Shown here piece after piece: positions 9,918 through 18,536 of a stretch of 64,000 nt of DNA. The first letter of the stretch is position 1, and the number at the start of each line of letters is the position of its first letter. The stretch comes from Akkermansiaceae bacterium (GTDB lineage: Bacteria; Verrucomicrobiota; Verrucomicrobiia; Verrucomicrobiales; DEV007), in NCBI GenBank assembly GCA_024233085.1, contig JACKQC010000015.1, positions 62,001-126,000 of the forward strand, in the 5' to 3' direction. The notes below the pieces were generated by a model, which searched no databases, had not been told where the DNA came from, and saw nothing but the letters and a program-made list of their open reading frames with translations. Made by a program: the position numbers and the translations under genes.

Positions 9918-9957
9918 GACGGGATTCGGGTGATTGGGGTGTGTGAACGAAGGGGGA

Positions 9958-9996
9958 TCAAACAGGGTTGGGTCCGGGAGTCAACAGGGTTGGGTC
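9958..9996. repeat. Palindromic element copy 3, variant with inverted loop triplet
   Basis: Left arm ATCAACAGGGTTGGGTC, spacer CGG, right arm GAGTCAACAGGGTTGGGTC. The second arm carries AGG where other copies carry CCT, so it looks like a direct repeat although the nested CAAC...GTTG hairpins and 3-nt spacing are kept. It lies between the DUF1549/DUF1553 and DUF1501 genes. Confidence 0.8.
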
Positions 9997-10000
9997 GAGG

Positions 10001-12169
10001 TTATTTCACAAAGTAGAACTCCTGCGAGTTGAGCAGGGCGAAGGCGGTGTCCTTGAAAAGGTCGTCGCCCCGGGACTCGAGGTCGGCGAGCACGAGAGCG
10101 GTTTCCTCGGCGGTGGGCGGGCGGTTGAGAAGGCCGAGGAAAAGGGTCTCGATCTTCGACTCCGGCGTTTCCGTCCCGGCCATGGCGCGGCCGATGACGG
10201 AGGCGCCGTTGGTGACGGTTTCGAAAATGTTGCTGTTGAGCATGGTGAGGGCCTGGGGCACGGAGGCGGCGTCCTCGGCGTTCTGGATGGTCTCGCGGTC
10301 GGACTGGCCGAACTGGCGGAGAAAATGATTCGCCGGGGCCGGGGTCTGGAGGTTCGCGGCGCGCAGCCAGGTGTTGTTGACGTTGCGCAGGTAGTTGGCC
10401 ATGTTGCGGCGATCGCGATCGTCCGCGATGCCGAGGGAATCGAGCTGCCGCTCGGCGAGGGTGTTCTCCGCCTTCTGGATGCGGTCGCGCAGTTCGCGGG
10501 TCGGGCGCCCGTTGTCGTCGACCATGTCGGGCTTCATTTCGATTTCGCCGAGGTCCTCGGGCAGTTCGAGGGAGGCGACTTCGATGGCGGCCTTGGCGAG
10601 GGCGGGTTTGTAAACGGTGTTGAAGACGTTGGTCCGCAGATCGGTTCGCAGGCGATTGGTTTCCTGGGCGAGTTCGCGGGCTTTCTGGGTTTCCTTGTTC
10701 TGCCGGGCCTTGACCTGGGCTTTCTGGATGCGGTCGAGTTCCTCCTGGATGCCCTTTTGGCGCTGGGCGATCGTCTTGGCGTCGGCGATGAGCTGGTCGG
10801 GCGTCTTCGACTCGATGGCGGCGGTGAGCATCTGGTAGTTGGCGTCGCGGACCTGGAGTTCGAGGGCCTGTTTCCAATTGCCGGCCTCGGGATCGGGATT
10901 GACGAGGGTGACGAGGGAATCCCAGATCTGCTCGGCGGACATGCGGCGCAGCAGGGGGCCGGTGAAGGCATAGTCGGTCGGCTCCAGAAGGTCGGCGGAG
11001 ACGGCCTCGCGCTGGTAAGCCTTCGTGTTGAAGAGCATGCGGAGGTAGGCTTTCATGTCGTAGCCGTAGGCGATCATCTGCCGCGTCAGAAACTCCATCA
11101 GCTCGGGGCTGGCGGGCACGGTCTCGTCGAGGAACTCGTCGACGGGCTCGATGAGACCCTGGCCCATGGCGCGTTTGAAGAGGCGATTGGCGATGACGGT
11201 GGTGAAGCGGGGGTTTTCCGGCGAGGTCATCCACTTGGCGTATTCGTCGAGCTTGGCGCCGGGGCTGACGACCTCGGGGTTCGCTCCGAAAATGGTCTGG
11301 GCCTCGATTTTCTCCTTCGGCTTGGCGTCGTCGTATTTGTAGTCGTGCGGCAGTTCGGCGAGGCGGTCGCCGTTGTAGGAGACGATCTGGTTGTTGCGCA
11401 GCGGGCGGGAGATTTCCTGAAAGGCGCGGCGCAGGTCGCTTTTCTCCTGGTTGGAGAGGTCGGTATTGCGCTGGATCGTCTGCTGGACGTCGCTCATGGC
11501 GTTGCGCTGGCCCTGGATGGTGACGCCGTAGCTGAAGGACGCCATGTGGTAGAAATCCATCTGGGTCCACTTGTCGAAGGGGTGGTTGTGGCACTGGGCG
11601 CACTCGAGCCGGGTGCCGAGAAAGACGCGAATGGTGTTCGCCATGTTGTCCAGCGGCATGCCGCGGTCGCGGTAGTAGTAGCCGATGGCGCCGTTTTCGT
11701 AGCCGCCGCCCTCGGCGGTGACGAGGTCGCGGACGAACTGGTCGTAGGGCTTGTTTTCGCGAAGGGCGTTCTTCACATACTGGATGTAGGCCGGCACCAC
11801 GTTCTGCCCGCCGCCCTGCTGCTGGTTGATGCGCAGGATGTCGGCCCAGTAATTGTAGTAATGGCTGACGTAGGCCTCCGAGTCGAGAAGCGCGTCGATG
11901 AGGGCGGCGCGTTTCTTCGGGCTCTGGTCGGCGAGGAAGGCGCGGGTCTCCTCGACGGTCGGAATGCGCCCGGCGACATCGAGGTAGATGCGCCGCAGGA
12001 AGGTGGCGTCGTCGACCACGGGATTCGGCTCGACGCCGCGCTGTTTCCAGAACCGGGCGAGCAGGGCGTCGACTTGGGCCGAGGGGGCGTCGGGGGAGGC
12101 GGTTTTTCCGATGGCGGGTCCGGCGGAAAGGGCCAGCATCGCCACGAAGGAGAGGATCGCGGATTTCAT
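10001..12169 (-). CDS. DUF1549/DUF1553 domain protein without N-terminal cytochrome
   Basis: 722 residues with a signal peptide (first ~21 residues, ending near PAIGK). The DUF1549 domain covers about 30-240 and contains the conserved cysteine motif ECAQCHNHPFDKW. DUF1553 covers about 290-720, including an inserted helical Lys/Gln/Arg-rich stretch around 450-520. Unlike the copies at 49929 and 52909 it has no N-terminal PSCyt1 haem domain. The CxxCH motif could still bind haem or metal. The protein probably acts in the periplasm with the DUF1501 protein encoded immediately downstream. The biochemical role of the family is not established; links to sulfated polysaccharide use are by co-occurrence. 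Confidence 0.92.
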   Translation of the reverse strand: MKSAILSFVAMLALSAGPAIGKTASPDAPSAQVDALLARFWKQRGVEPNPVVDDATFLRRIYLDVAGRIPTVEETRAFLADQSPKKRAALIDALLDSEAYVSHYYNYWADILRINQQQGGGQNVVPAYIQYVKNALRENKPYDQFVRDLVTAEGGGYENGAIGYYYRDRGMPLDNMANTIRVFLGTRLECAQCHNHPFDKWTQMDFYHMASFSYGVTIQGQRNAMSDVQQTIQRNTDLSNQEKSDLRRAFQEISRPLRNNQIVSYNGDRLAELPHDYKYDDAKPKEKIEAQTIFGANPEVVSPGAKLDEYAKWMTSPENPRFTTVIANRLFKRAMGQGLIEPVDEFLDETVPASPELMEFLTRQMIAYGYDMKAYLRMLFNTKAYQREAVSADLLEPTDYAFTGPLLRRMSAEQIWDSLVTLVNPDPEAGNWKQALELQVRDANYQMLTAAIESKTPDQLIADAKTIAQRQKGIQEELDRIQKAQVKARQNKETQKARELAQETNRLRTDLRTNVFNTVYKPALAKAAIEVASLELPEDLGEIEMKPDMVDDNGRPTRELRDRIQKAENTLAERQLDSLGIADDRDRRNMANYLRNVNNTWLRAANLQTPAPANHFLRQFGQSDRETIQNAEDAASVPQALTMLNSNIFETVTNGASVIGRAMAGTETPESKIETLFLGLLNRPPTAEETALVLADLESRGDDLFKDTAFALLNSQEFYFVK

Positions 12170-12333
12170 GACAAACGAGGGGCTGAACTGAGTGCGAGAA
12201 CCGTTCGCAACCGGTTGAGGGCGGGTGATTCACGACGAACACCACAGCCGGAGGCGAACGGGTGAAATCTTAGCGAAAATCCGGGTCTCATTCCAAGGTT
12301 TCCGCGCGCCGTAATCGCGTTACGGTGGGATGG

Positions 12334-13059
12334 ATGGAAAACGAGGCCCCGCCGCGAGTCCGCCGGATACGGCTCAGCATTTCGAACGCCTGGCTGGTGC
12401 CCGGCGGGCGGCCCGTGCTGATCGACTCCGGCGTGCCCGGCGACTTCGACCGCCTGATTCGCGCGCTGCGGCGGCTCGGCGTGGCGCCGGAATCGCTGGC
12501 GTGGATCCTGCACACGCACGGGCATTCCGACCATGCGGGCTGCACGGCGCGGCTGGCGGCGTTGTCGGGCGCGAAGACGGCGGTTCATTCATGGGAGGCG
12601 GACCGGGTGCGGGCGGGGCATCACGGCACGATCCATCCGCGCGACTGGATGGCGCGGGCGATGCATCCGTTTTTGAACCCGGAATTCCCGCCCTTCGAAC
12701 CGGACGCGTTTTTCGACGCGCCATCGTCGGGAGAGGAGGGATCGCTGGCGGCCTTCGGGTTACCGGAGGGACGCTGGCTGCACACGCCGGGGCACACGAG
12801 CGGCTCGGTGAGTTTCATCCTCGGCGGCGGCGACGCGGTGATTGGCGATCTTTTTCGCGGGAGTCTGTGGCGGCCGGACCGGCCCCGCGCGGCGTTTTTC
12901 CACGACGACGAAGCCGCGACGCGGGCGAGCATCGGCCGTCTGTTGGCGACGGGAGCGCGCGGGTTTTTGCCGGGCCACTTCGGCGAAATGTCGCGGGCGG
13001 CGGTGGAGCGGCAATTTGGGACCGGCGTCAGTCCAGGCGAATCGGACCGGGCTTCGTGA
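12334..13059 (+). CDS. Metallo-beta-lactamase fold hydrolase
   Basis: About 241 residues from ATG 12334; an in-frame GTG at 12325 is an alternative start. The zinc-binding signature HTHGHSDH (near residues 60-67), a later HTPGHTSGS (around 150) and VIGDLF give the His/Asp ligands of the glyoxalase II/RNase Z-like superfamily. No signal peptide, so cytoplasmic. The substrate cannot be deduced; candidates are thioesters such as S-lactoylglutathione-like compounds or lactones. Its 3' end overlaps the convergent sulfatase gene by 32 bp. It is divergent from the DUF1549/DUF1553 gene across a 164-bp gap. Confidence 0.85.
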   Translation: MENEAPPRVRRIRLSISNAWLVPGGRPVLIDSGVPGDFDRLIRALRRLGVAPESLAWILHTHGHSDHAGCTARLAALSGAKTAVHSWEADRVRAGHHGTIHPRDWMARAMHPFLNPEFPPFEPDAFFDAPSSGEEGSLAAFGLPEGRWLHTPGHTSGSVSFILGGGDAVIGDLFRGSLWRPDRPRAAFFHDDEAATRASIGRLLATGARGFLPGHFGEMSRAAVERQFGTGVSPGESDRAS

Positions 13060-14461
13060 TGGCGGTCGCGTCGCGGGCGGCGCCGGGCATTTCGCCGTAT
13101 TTGAAATCGGGATTCTTCTTTCCGTGGGCGTCCTGCCGGTCGGGCGTCGGGTTTTCGGGCACGGTGTCGCCGGTTTCCTCGGTCCAGCGGTCGAGCAGCT
13201 TGCGGAGCCGGGCGAGGGTCTCGGCGTTCTGAGGATCGGCGGCAATGTTTCTGAGCTGGTTGGTGTCTTTCGAGACATTGTAGAGTTCCTCGGCGGGGCG
13301 TGGCACGAGGAAAATGTCGCGCTGGTCGGGGTTCAGCGCGCCCTTGTCGTGGGCCTCCCACAGCTCGTCGCCGGAGGGGATGCCGGGAGCGGACTCGACG
13401 CAGAGAATCTGCCGCTCGGGCCAGGCGTTGCGAATGTAGAGCCAGCCGCCCTCGCGCACCATGCGCTCGTGGGCCTGGTTGACGTGCCAGTTGTGCTCGG
13501 CAAAGGCGGCGTCCCGCACGGTCGCCTTCGGATCCTCCAACACCTTGCCGAAACTGACGCCCTGCATCCGGGGATCGCGCGCCACGCCGGCCAGCTCGAG
13601 GATCGTCGGGGCGAGATCGACGTTGATGCTGACGAGCGAATCCGTCACGGCGGGCTCGATTTTGCCGGGGCAACTGACGATGAACGGCGGCAGGATGCCG
13701 CTGTCATAGAGGCGGGTCTTGCAGCGCGGAAAAGGCCGCCCGTTGTCGCCGGTGTAGATGAAATAGGTGTTTCCCTCGATGCCCTGCCGTTTCAGCTCGG
13801 CCGCGATTTCCCCGGCGAAATGATCTGTGCGGCTGACTTCGTGGTAGTAGTCGGCGAGATCCTGGCGCGTCTTCGGGCCGTCGACGAGGTAGGGCGGCAC
13901 GGGCACCTCGGCGGGATCGTAGATCGGCGCCTGATCGTTTATCTGCCACGCGCGATGCGCGTCTGTCGAGGCGAACCACGCGAAAAACGGGCGGTCTTTC
14001 GGCCGGTCGCGCAGGATTTGCACCCAATCCTCCTCCTTGCCGGGGCCTTTTCCCTTGGAGATTTTCTCGAAGGCCGGATCGGCGTTCGGTCCCATGTGAT
14101 GCTTTCCCGAGAGCACCGTGTAGTATCCCGCGTCGCGCAGGGACTGGGGAAACAGGAACTGCCCGGGCGGCAGCGTCGTGTGCAGCTCGGCGGCGCCGGT
14201 GTTGTGCGGGTAACGCCCCGTGATCAGGCTGCAGCGGCTGGGGCTGCAACTGCTGATGGTGAGGCACGCGTTCGTGAAGCGCATCCCGCCGGCCGCGAGC
14301 TTGTCGAGATTCGGCGTCTTGACCAGCGGATGCCCGTAGCAGCCGAGATCCTCGGCCGAGACGTCGTCGGTGATGAAGAAGACAAAGTTCGGCCGGTCAT
14401 CGGCGCGCGCGTCGGCGAGCGCGCCAAGGATGAGAGCGATCAGCAAGGAACGAAAACGCAT
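13028..14461 (-). CDS. Sulfatase, heparan N-sulfatase-like
   Basis: 477 residues with an N-terminal signal peptide (about 1-20). The formylglycine site is C72 in CSPSRCSLITGRYPHNTG, a good C-x-P-S-R match, preceded by the metal-binding NFVFFITDDVSAEDLGCYG. Metal/catalytic residues also appear in GKHHMG and in IYTGDNG. The CSPSRCSLITGRYPHNTG block and overall length recall sulfamidase-like family-1 sulfatases, but substrate assignment from sequence is weak. Activation needs a formylglycine-generating enzyme, which is not encoded in this window. The gene converges with the metallo-hydrolase gene, overlapping by 32 bp. Confidence 0.92.
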   Translation of the reverse strand: MRFRSLLIALILGALADARADDRPNFVFFITDDVSAEDLGCYGHPLVKTPNLDKLAAGGMRFTNACLTISSCSPSRCSLITGRYPHNTGAAELHTTLPPGQFLFPQSLRDAGYYTVLSGKHHMGPNADPAFEKISKGKGPGKEEDWVQILRDRPKDRPFFAWFASTDAHRAWQINDQAPIYDPAEVPVPPYLVDGPKTRQDLADYYHEVSRTDHFAGEIAAELKRQGIEGNTYFIYTGDNGRPFPRCKTRLYDSGILPPFIVSCPGKIEPAVTDSLVSINVDLAPTILELAGVARDPRMQGVSFGKVLEDPKATVRDAAFAEHNWHVNQAHERMVREGGWLYIRNAWPERQILCVESAPGIPSGDELWEAHDKGALNPDQRDIFLVPRPAEELYNVSKDTNQLRNIAADPQNAETLARLRKLLDRWTEETGDTVPENPTPDRQDAHGKKNPDFKYGEMPGAARDATAITKPGPIRLD

Positions 14462-14532
14462 GCCGCCATTTTTCGCCGCGCGGGGGGCGGTGTAAATGGG
14501 AATTCGCGGGGCGTTGCGACATCACGAATCAG

Positions 14533-14904
14533 TCACCGGCGACCGATAGGTAGAAGGCTCAGACGATGCTTGCGGGGATCTATTGTGAGGATCGCCCCGC
14601 TTTCCAATTCGCTTCGTGCCTGTGCCAGCGCACCGAGCACCAGCGTACCCATGGTTGCCGGCCTCGTATCCTCGCATTGGAGCTGAATCACCCTTGGAGA
14701 AACCGCCCCGGTGTGGAAAAGGATCGCCCCGAAATCGAGATCGTGGGTGAAAACGGCCATGTCATGTTCACGCGCGTATCTCATAATTTCAGAGTCCTTT
14801 GCGCGAGAGTCGCCAAAATCCGTCCAATGCGAAGCGGCAACGAACACCGATTCGAAAACCTCTTTCCAATCCGGTGAAAGATTGGCGTCGATCAGGACCC
14901 TCAC
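14533..14904 (-). CDS. DUF5615 PIN-like toxin
   Basis: 123 residues from GTG 14904. This start overlaps the antitoxin stop as GTGA, so I prefer it to the longer GTG 14943 reading. The N-terminus VRVLIDANLSP, the FGDSRAKDSEIMRYAREHD segment and FTHDLDFGA follow the DUF5615/Mut7-C PIN-like pattern, with acidic residues in each block as putative metal ligands. These proteins are predicted ribonuclease toxins. Translational coupling to the DUF433 protein upstream is clear from the 4-bp overlap. Toxin activity is inferred from family pairing only. Confidence 0.85.
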   Translation of the reverse strand: MRVLIDANLSPDWKEVFESVFVAASHWTDFGDSRAKDSEIMRYAREHDMAVFTHDLDFGAILFHTGAVSPRVIQLQCEDTRPATMGTLVLGALAQARSELESGAILTIDPRKHRLSLLPIGRR

Positions 14905-15137
14905 GTCGTCGCCAAGGGAAGGGATTGTTCTTCCGTCCGCCACGTCGCATAGGCCAGTGCCGCCGGGATGTCCTCCCTCTCAAGATAAGGATAAAGCGAC
15001 AGAATCTCCTCGACGGAGGCGCCCGATGCGAGCAGGCCGGTGATCGTTCCCACCGTGACGCGCATCCCGCGGATGCAGGGTTTGCCGCCCATGACCTCGG
15101 GATCGATGGTGATGCGATCGATGTCGGGAAAATTCAT
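14901..15137 (-). CDS. DUF433 family antitoxin
   Basis: 78 residues. The sequence DRITIDPEVMGGKPCIRG followed by MRVTVGTITGLLASG and the EEILSLYPYLEREDI helix is the standard DUF433 layout, a winged-helix-like antitoxin that precedes DUF5615 toxins. As usual for such pairs it is the first gene and probably autoregulates the promoter in the 117-bp gap it shares with the divergent epimerase-like gene. The stop codon overlaps the toxin start. Confidence 0.9.
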   Translation of the reverse strand: MNFPDIDRITIDPEVMGGKPCIRGMRVTVGTITGLLASGASVEEILSLYPYLEREDIPAALAYATWRTEEQSLPLATT

Positions 15138-15254
15138 CGTTCGGCAGAATACGCCGATTCAACCTTTTCGCCCAATGGAATCGCCGGTTTCAAAAACCGT
15201 TTTGGCGCGATCGGGGCTTGGTTCGCCGGGGCGCGGCATGGCAGAATCGCCGCC

Positions 15255-16307
15255 GTGACCGAATCCGCGCTTCCCTTTTCGCCCGCCACCGCCGCCGCGC
15301 TCGACGATTTCATGAGCCGCCCGGACGCGGGCGTCCTGGGAACGGTCGGCGACCGCTCCGGTGACTTCGCCGTGCTCGGCGCCAACGGGAAGATGGGCTT
15401 TCACCTCTGCCGCATGCTGCGCCGGGCCATCGAGGCGACGGACGGTCCGGACTCCGAACGCCGGGTGGTGGCGGTGTCGCGCTTCGGCTCGGAGGGGGCG
15501 CGGGCGCGCTTCGAGGAACACGGCATCGTGGCCATTCCCGCCGATCTCGGGGTGCCGGATCAACTGAGCCGTCTGCCGGCGTTTCCCAACGTGTTTTTCC
15601 TTGCCGGCGTCAAGTTCGGCACCGCGCACGATCCGGACCTGCTGCGCCGGATGAACGTGGAAATGCCCGCGCGCGTCGCCGAGCGCTTTCGCGACTCCCG
15701 CCTCGTCGCTCTCTCGACGGGCTGCGTCTATTCGTTCACGACACCGGCGAGCGGCGGCTCCACCGAGGAAAGCGACACCGTTCCCGTGGGCGACTACGCG
15801 ATTTCCTGTCTCGGGCGGGAGGCGGCCTTTCGCGACGCGGCGGACCGCCACGGCACGCGCTCGGCGCTGATCCGGCTCAACTACGCGATCGACTTGCGCT
15901 ACGGCGTGCTGCTCGACATCGCCCAGAAAGTCGCCGCCGGTCTGCCCGTCGACGTCACCATGGGGCATGTGAACGTGGTCTGGCAATCCGACGCCCTCTC
16001 GCACACCATCCAGGCTCTGCCGCTGGCGGACGCGCCGCCCTTCGTGCTGAATGTCACCGGCCCCGGCATCCTCCGCGTGCGCGAGTTGGCGGAGAAATTC
16101 GGCGGGCATTTCGGAAAGGAACCCGTCATCACCGGCGCGGAAGCCGAATCGGCCTGGCTCAATGACGCTTCGAAGGCGCATCGCCTTTTCGGCCCGCCGG
16201 CGGTGGGGATCGACGACATGATCGCCTGGGTCGCCGAATGGGTGAAAGCGGGCGGCGAAACGCTCGGCAAGCCGACGCGGTTCGAGGCGCGGGACGGGAA
16301 TTACTGA
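15255..16307 (+). CDS. NAD-dependent epimerase/dehydratase-like protein with altered catalytic motif
   Basis: 350 residues from GTG 15255; the open frame continues upstream to 14799, but that part is antisense to the toxin-antitoxin genes. A Rossmann glycine motif (VLGANGKMGFHL) follows an unusual ~35-residue N-terminal helix. The central LSTGCVYS corresponds to the SDR serine/threonine block. The expected YxxxK dyad reads Y-A-I-S-C, with cysteine in place of the catalytic lysine. The C-terminal half shows NVTGPGILRVRELAEKFG, typical of sugar-nucleotide epimerase relatives. It is the first gene of a tight run with a DapA-like aldolase (10-bp gap) and a RidA-like protein, which suggests small carbonyl or sugar-acid metabolism. 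It may be a non-catalytic or altered-mechanism member. Confidence 0.82.
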   Translation: MTESALPFSPATAAALDDFMSRPDAGVLGTVGDRSGDFAVLGANGKMGFHLCRMLRRAIEATDGPDSERRVVAVSRFGSEGARARFEEHGIVAIPADLGVPDQLSRLPAFPNVFFLAGVKFGTAHDPDLLRRMNVEMPARVAERFRDSRLVALSTGCVYSFTTPASGGSTEESDTVPVGDYAISCLGREAAFRDAADRHGTRSALIRLNYAIDLRYGVLLDIAQKVAAGLPVDVTMGHVNVVWQSDALSHTIQALPLADAPPFVLNVTGPGILRVRELAEKFGGHFGKEPVITGAEAESAWLNDASKAHRLFGPPAVGIDDMIAWVAEWVKAGGETLGKPTRFEARDGNY

Positions 16308-16317
16308 CGCTTTTGAA

Positions 16318-17370
16318 ATGGAATTGGACGAGCTGAGGGCGCGATTGTTGAAGGGCGGGGTGATTCCGGCCTGTCCGCTGGCTTTGAACGAGGACGGCTC
16401 CTGGTCGGAGCGGCACCAGGGGGCGCTGATGGCTTACTATCGCGAGGCGGGCGCGCTCGGGGTCGCGGTCGGGGTGCACACGACGCAATTCGAGATCCGC
16501 GAACCGCGGCACGGGCTGTTCGAACCGGTCCTGGAGCTTTGCGCCAACAGGGTTGGGTCGGGGACTCAACCCTGTTTGCTCCGGATCGCGGGCCTCTGCG
16601 GCGAAACGGCCCAGGCGCTCGGGGAGGCCGAAACCGCCCGCCGCCTCGGCTACGACGCGGGTCTGCTGAGCGTCGCGGCGCTGAAGACGTGGACGGAGCC
16701 CGAAATCGTGGCCCATTGCCGCGCGGTGTCGGAGGCGCTGCCGGTCTTCGGCTTTTACCTGCAACCGGCCGTCGGCGGTCGCGACCTGAGCTACGATTTC
16801 TGGCGCGCCTTCGCGGAAATCGAAAACGTCGTGGCGATCAAGATCGCGGCTTTCAACCGCTACCGGACCCTCGAGGTCATTCGCGCGCTGACCGACGCGG
16901 GCCGCGACGACATCGCGCTCTACACCGGGAACGACGATCACATCATCGGCGATCTGCTGACGGCGCATCGCTTTGGCGAGGACGAGCGGGCGCCGGCGCG
17001 GCGCTTTGCCGGAGGGCTGCTCGGGCAGTGGGCGGTCTGGACGCGGCGGGCGGTCGAGATGCACGCGGAGATTTTGCGGATTCGCGAGGGTGAATCGGTT
17101 CCGGCGGAGTGGCTGACGCGAAACGCGCAACTGACCGACGCGAACGCCGCCCTCTTCGACGCCGCCAACGGATTCGCGGGCTGCATTCCCGGCATCAACG
17201 AAGTGCTGCGGCGGCGGGGCCTGCTGCCGTCGAGACGCTGCCTCAATCCCGCCGAGGAGATGTCTCCCGGTCAGGCGGAGCGGATCGACCGCGTCAGCGC
17301 GGCGTATTCGTGGCTTGTCGATGACGCGTTTGTTTTGGAGAATCGCGAGCGATGGCTTTCGGAATCATGA
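16318..17370 (+). CDS. DapA-family aldolase/synthase carrying a translated palindromic insert
   Basis: 350 residues of TIM-barrel dihydrodipicolinate synthase superfamily sequence. The Schiff-base lysine is probably K175 in VAIKIAAFNRY, and Y146 in GFYLQPAVGG fits the conserved tyrosine region. Family members include dihydrodipicolinate synthase and 2-keto-3-deoxy-sugar-acid aldolases; the latter would suit the sugar-acid dehydratase at 6810. Residues 76-88 are encoded exactly by a 39-bp palindromic element, placed just before the RIAGLCG segment near the start of a barrel strand. It is in an operon: 10 bp after the epimerase-like gene, with its stop overlapping the RidA gene start as ATGA. 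Confidence 0.85.
   Translation: MELDELRARLLKGGVIPACPLALNEDGSWSERHQGALMAYYREAGALGVAVGVHTTQFEIREPRHGLFEPVLELCANRVGSGTQPCLLRIAGLCGETAQALGEAETARRLGYDAGLLSVAALKTWTEPEIVAHCRAVSEALPVFGFYLQPAVGGRDLSYDFWRAFAEIENVVAIKIAAFNRYRTLEVIRALTDAGRDDIALYTGNDDHIIGDLLTAHRFGEDERAPARRFAGGLLGQWAVWTRRAVEMHAEILRIREGESVPAEWLTRNAQLTDANAALFDAANGFAGCIPGINEVLRRRGLLPSRRCLNPAEEMSPGQAERIDRVSAAYSWLVDDAFVLENRERWLSES
16543..16581. repeat. Palindromic element copy 4, inside the DapA-like gene
   Basis: Left arm GCCAACAGGGTTGGGTC, spacer GGG, right arm GACTCAACCCTGTTTGCTC. Exactly 13 codons, encoding ANRVGSGTQPCLL. Confidence 0.92.
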
Positions 17371-18536
17371 AATCTCGGAAATTCGTCGTGTGGGGAACCG
17401 CGCTCGGCTTCGCGGCGGCGACGGTGGTGGCTCAGGACACGGGTTTGAAATATCGATTCGCCCCGGAGTCGGGCGACTGCGACCTGGTCGAGGCACATCG
17501 CGGGGCACTGGTCCACACGCGGCAGGCGACGGCCACCGCCGAGGGCGGGCTGGGCGACCTTTTCAAACAGCTCGGCGACCTCTGTCGCGCGGCGGGCGCG
17601 GATCTCGACGACGCGGCGCGGTTGAATCTCTACGCCTCGACGGACGACCCCGCGCTGCTCGACGCCGTGCGCGCGGGTGTCCGCGGCCGCTGGCAACCGG
17701 GCGTGCGGATGCCGGCGGTCACGCTCGTGGTGACGCCGCTGCCGGGCGGCGCCTGGGTCGCGGGGGACGCGGTGGTGTGGAAAAAGGCCGCTCCCGACGC
17801 GGGGCCGGTCGTCGAGCATTTCCAGGGCGACACGGCGACGATGCCGCCGGGGCGCGACATTTTCCACCTATCGGGTCGCGCGGCGAAGGCCGACACGCTC
17901 GCCGAGGCGACCCGCGGGACGGTCGCCGAATTGCTCGCCGTGTTGAAGGAACTCGGCGGCCGGCCCGCGGACGCGGTGCGGATCAAGGCCTTCGTCCAGC
18001 CCATGAGCGACTGGCAATCCGTCCATCGCGAAATCGAGGCGGCCTTTGGCGAGTCCGGGGCGCCACCCGTCGTGCTGGTGGAGTGGACCTCGTCGTTGCC
18101 GACGGAGATCGAAATGATCGCCGCCGCCCCGGACCGGGCCGAAACGGAGGAAACGCTGACGTTTTTCACGCCGTCGGGCGACAAGGCCTCGCCCGTTTTC
18201 AGCCGGGTGGCGCGGGTCCATGGCGACACGCTGCTCTACACCCGCGGCATCGTGGGCACGGAGGCGGACACGCCGGACGCGGAGGTGAAAAGCGCCTTCG
18301 CCCGGCTCGACGACTTCGCGCGCGGGTCCGGATCGGATCTCCGTCATCTCGTCAAGGCGACCTACTACGTCTCGGACGACGCCGTCTCGAAGGCGCACAA
18401 TGAAATCCGGCCGCATGTGTTCGATCCCGCGCGTCCGCCCGCCGCGTCGAAGGTGGCGGTGAAAACGCTGGCCGACAGAGATCGCGGTCTGCTGATGGAT
18501 TTCATCGCGGTCCCGGCGCCGAAAGGCGGGAAATAG
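17367..18536 (+). CDS. Exported triple-domain RidA-like protein
   Basis: 389 residues from ATG 17367, chosen because ATGA overlaps the stop of the DapA-like gene and exposes a signal peptide (MKSRKFVVWGTALGFAAATVVAQ). Three YjgF/YER057c/UK114-like segments can be distinguished, roughly residues 25-125, 130-250 and 260-385; the last is best preserved (HLVKATYYVSD and FDPARPPAASKV). Classical RidA proteins hydrolyse reactive enamines/imines in the cytoplasm as trimers of single domains. A single secreted chain with three domains may mimic a trimer, but the RidA arginine is not obvious in the N-terminal domain, so activity is uncertain. Operon partner of the DapA-like and epimerase-like genes. 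Confidence 0.8.
   Translation: MKSRKFVVWGTALGFAAATVVAQDTGLKYRFAPESGDCDLVEAHRGALVHTRQATATAEGGLGDLFKQLGDLCRAAGADLDDAARLNLYASTDDPALLDAVRAGVRGRWQPGVRMPAVTLVVTPLPGGAWVAGDAVVWKKAAPDAGPVVEHFQGDTATMPPGRDIFHLSGRAAKADTLAEATRGTVAELLAVLKELGGRPADAVRIKAFVQPMSDWQSVHREIEAAFGESGAPPVVLVEWTSSLPTEIEMIAAAPDRAETEETLTFFTPSGDKASPVFSRVARVHGDTLLYTRGIVGTEADTPDAEVKSAFARLDDFARGSGSDLRHLVKATYYVSDDAVSKAHNEIRPHVFDPARPPAASKVAVKTLADRDRGLLMDFIAVPAPKGGK

Noticed and set aside
9968..12265. Long plus-strand frame opposite the DUF1549/DUF1553 gene
   Set aside because: The minus strand has the signal peptide and the CAQCH motif; this frame is Gly/Val/Leu-rich shadow sequence.
14799..15254. N-terminal extension of the epimerase-like frame
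   Set aside because: It runs antisense through the DUF433/DUF5615 pair and has no protein-like features; GTG 15255 is preferred.
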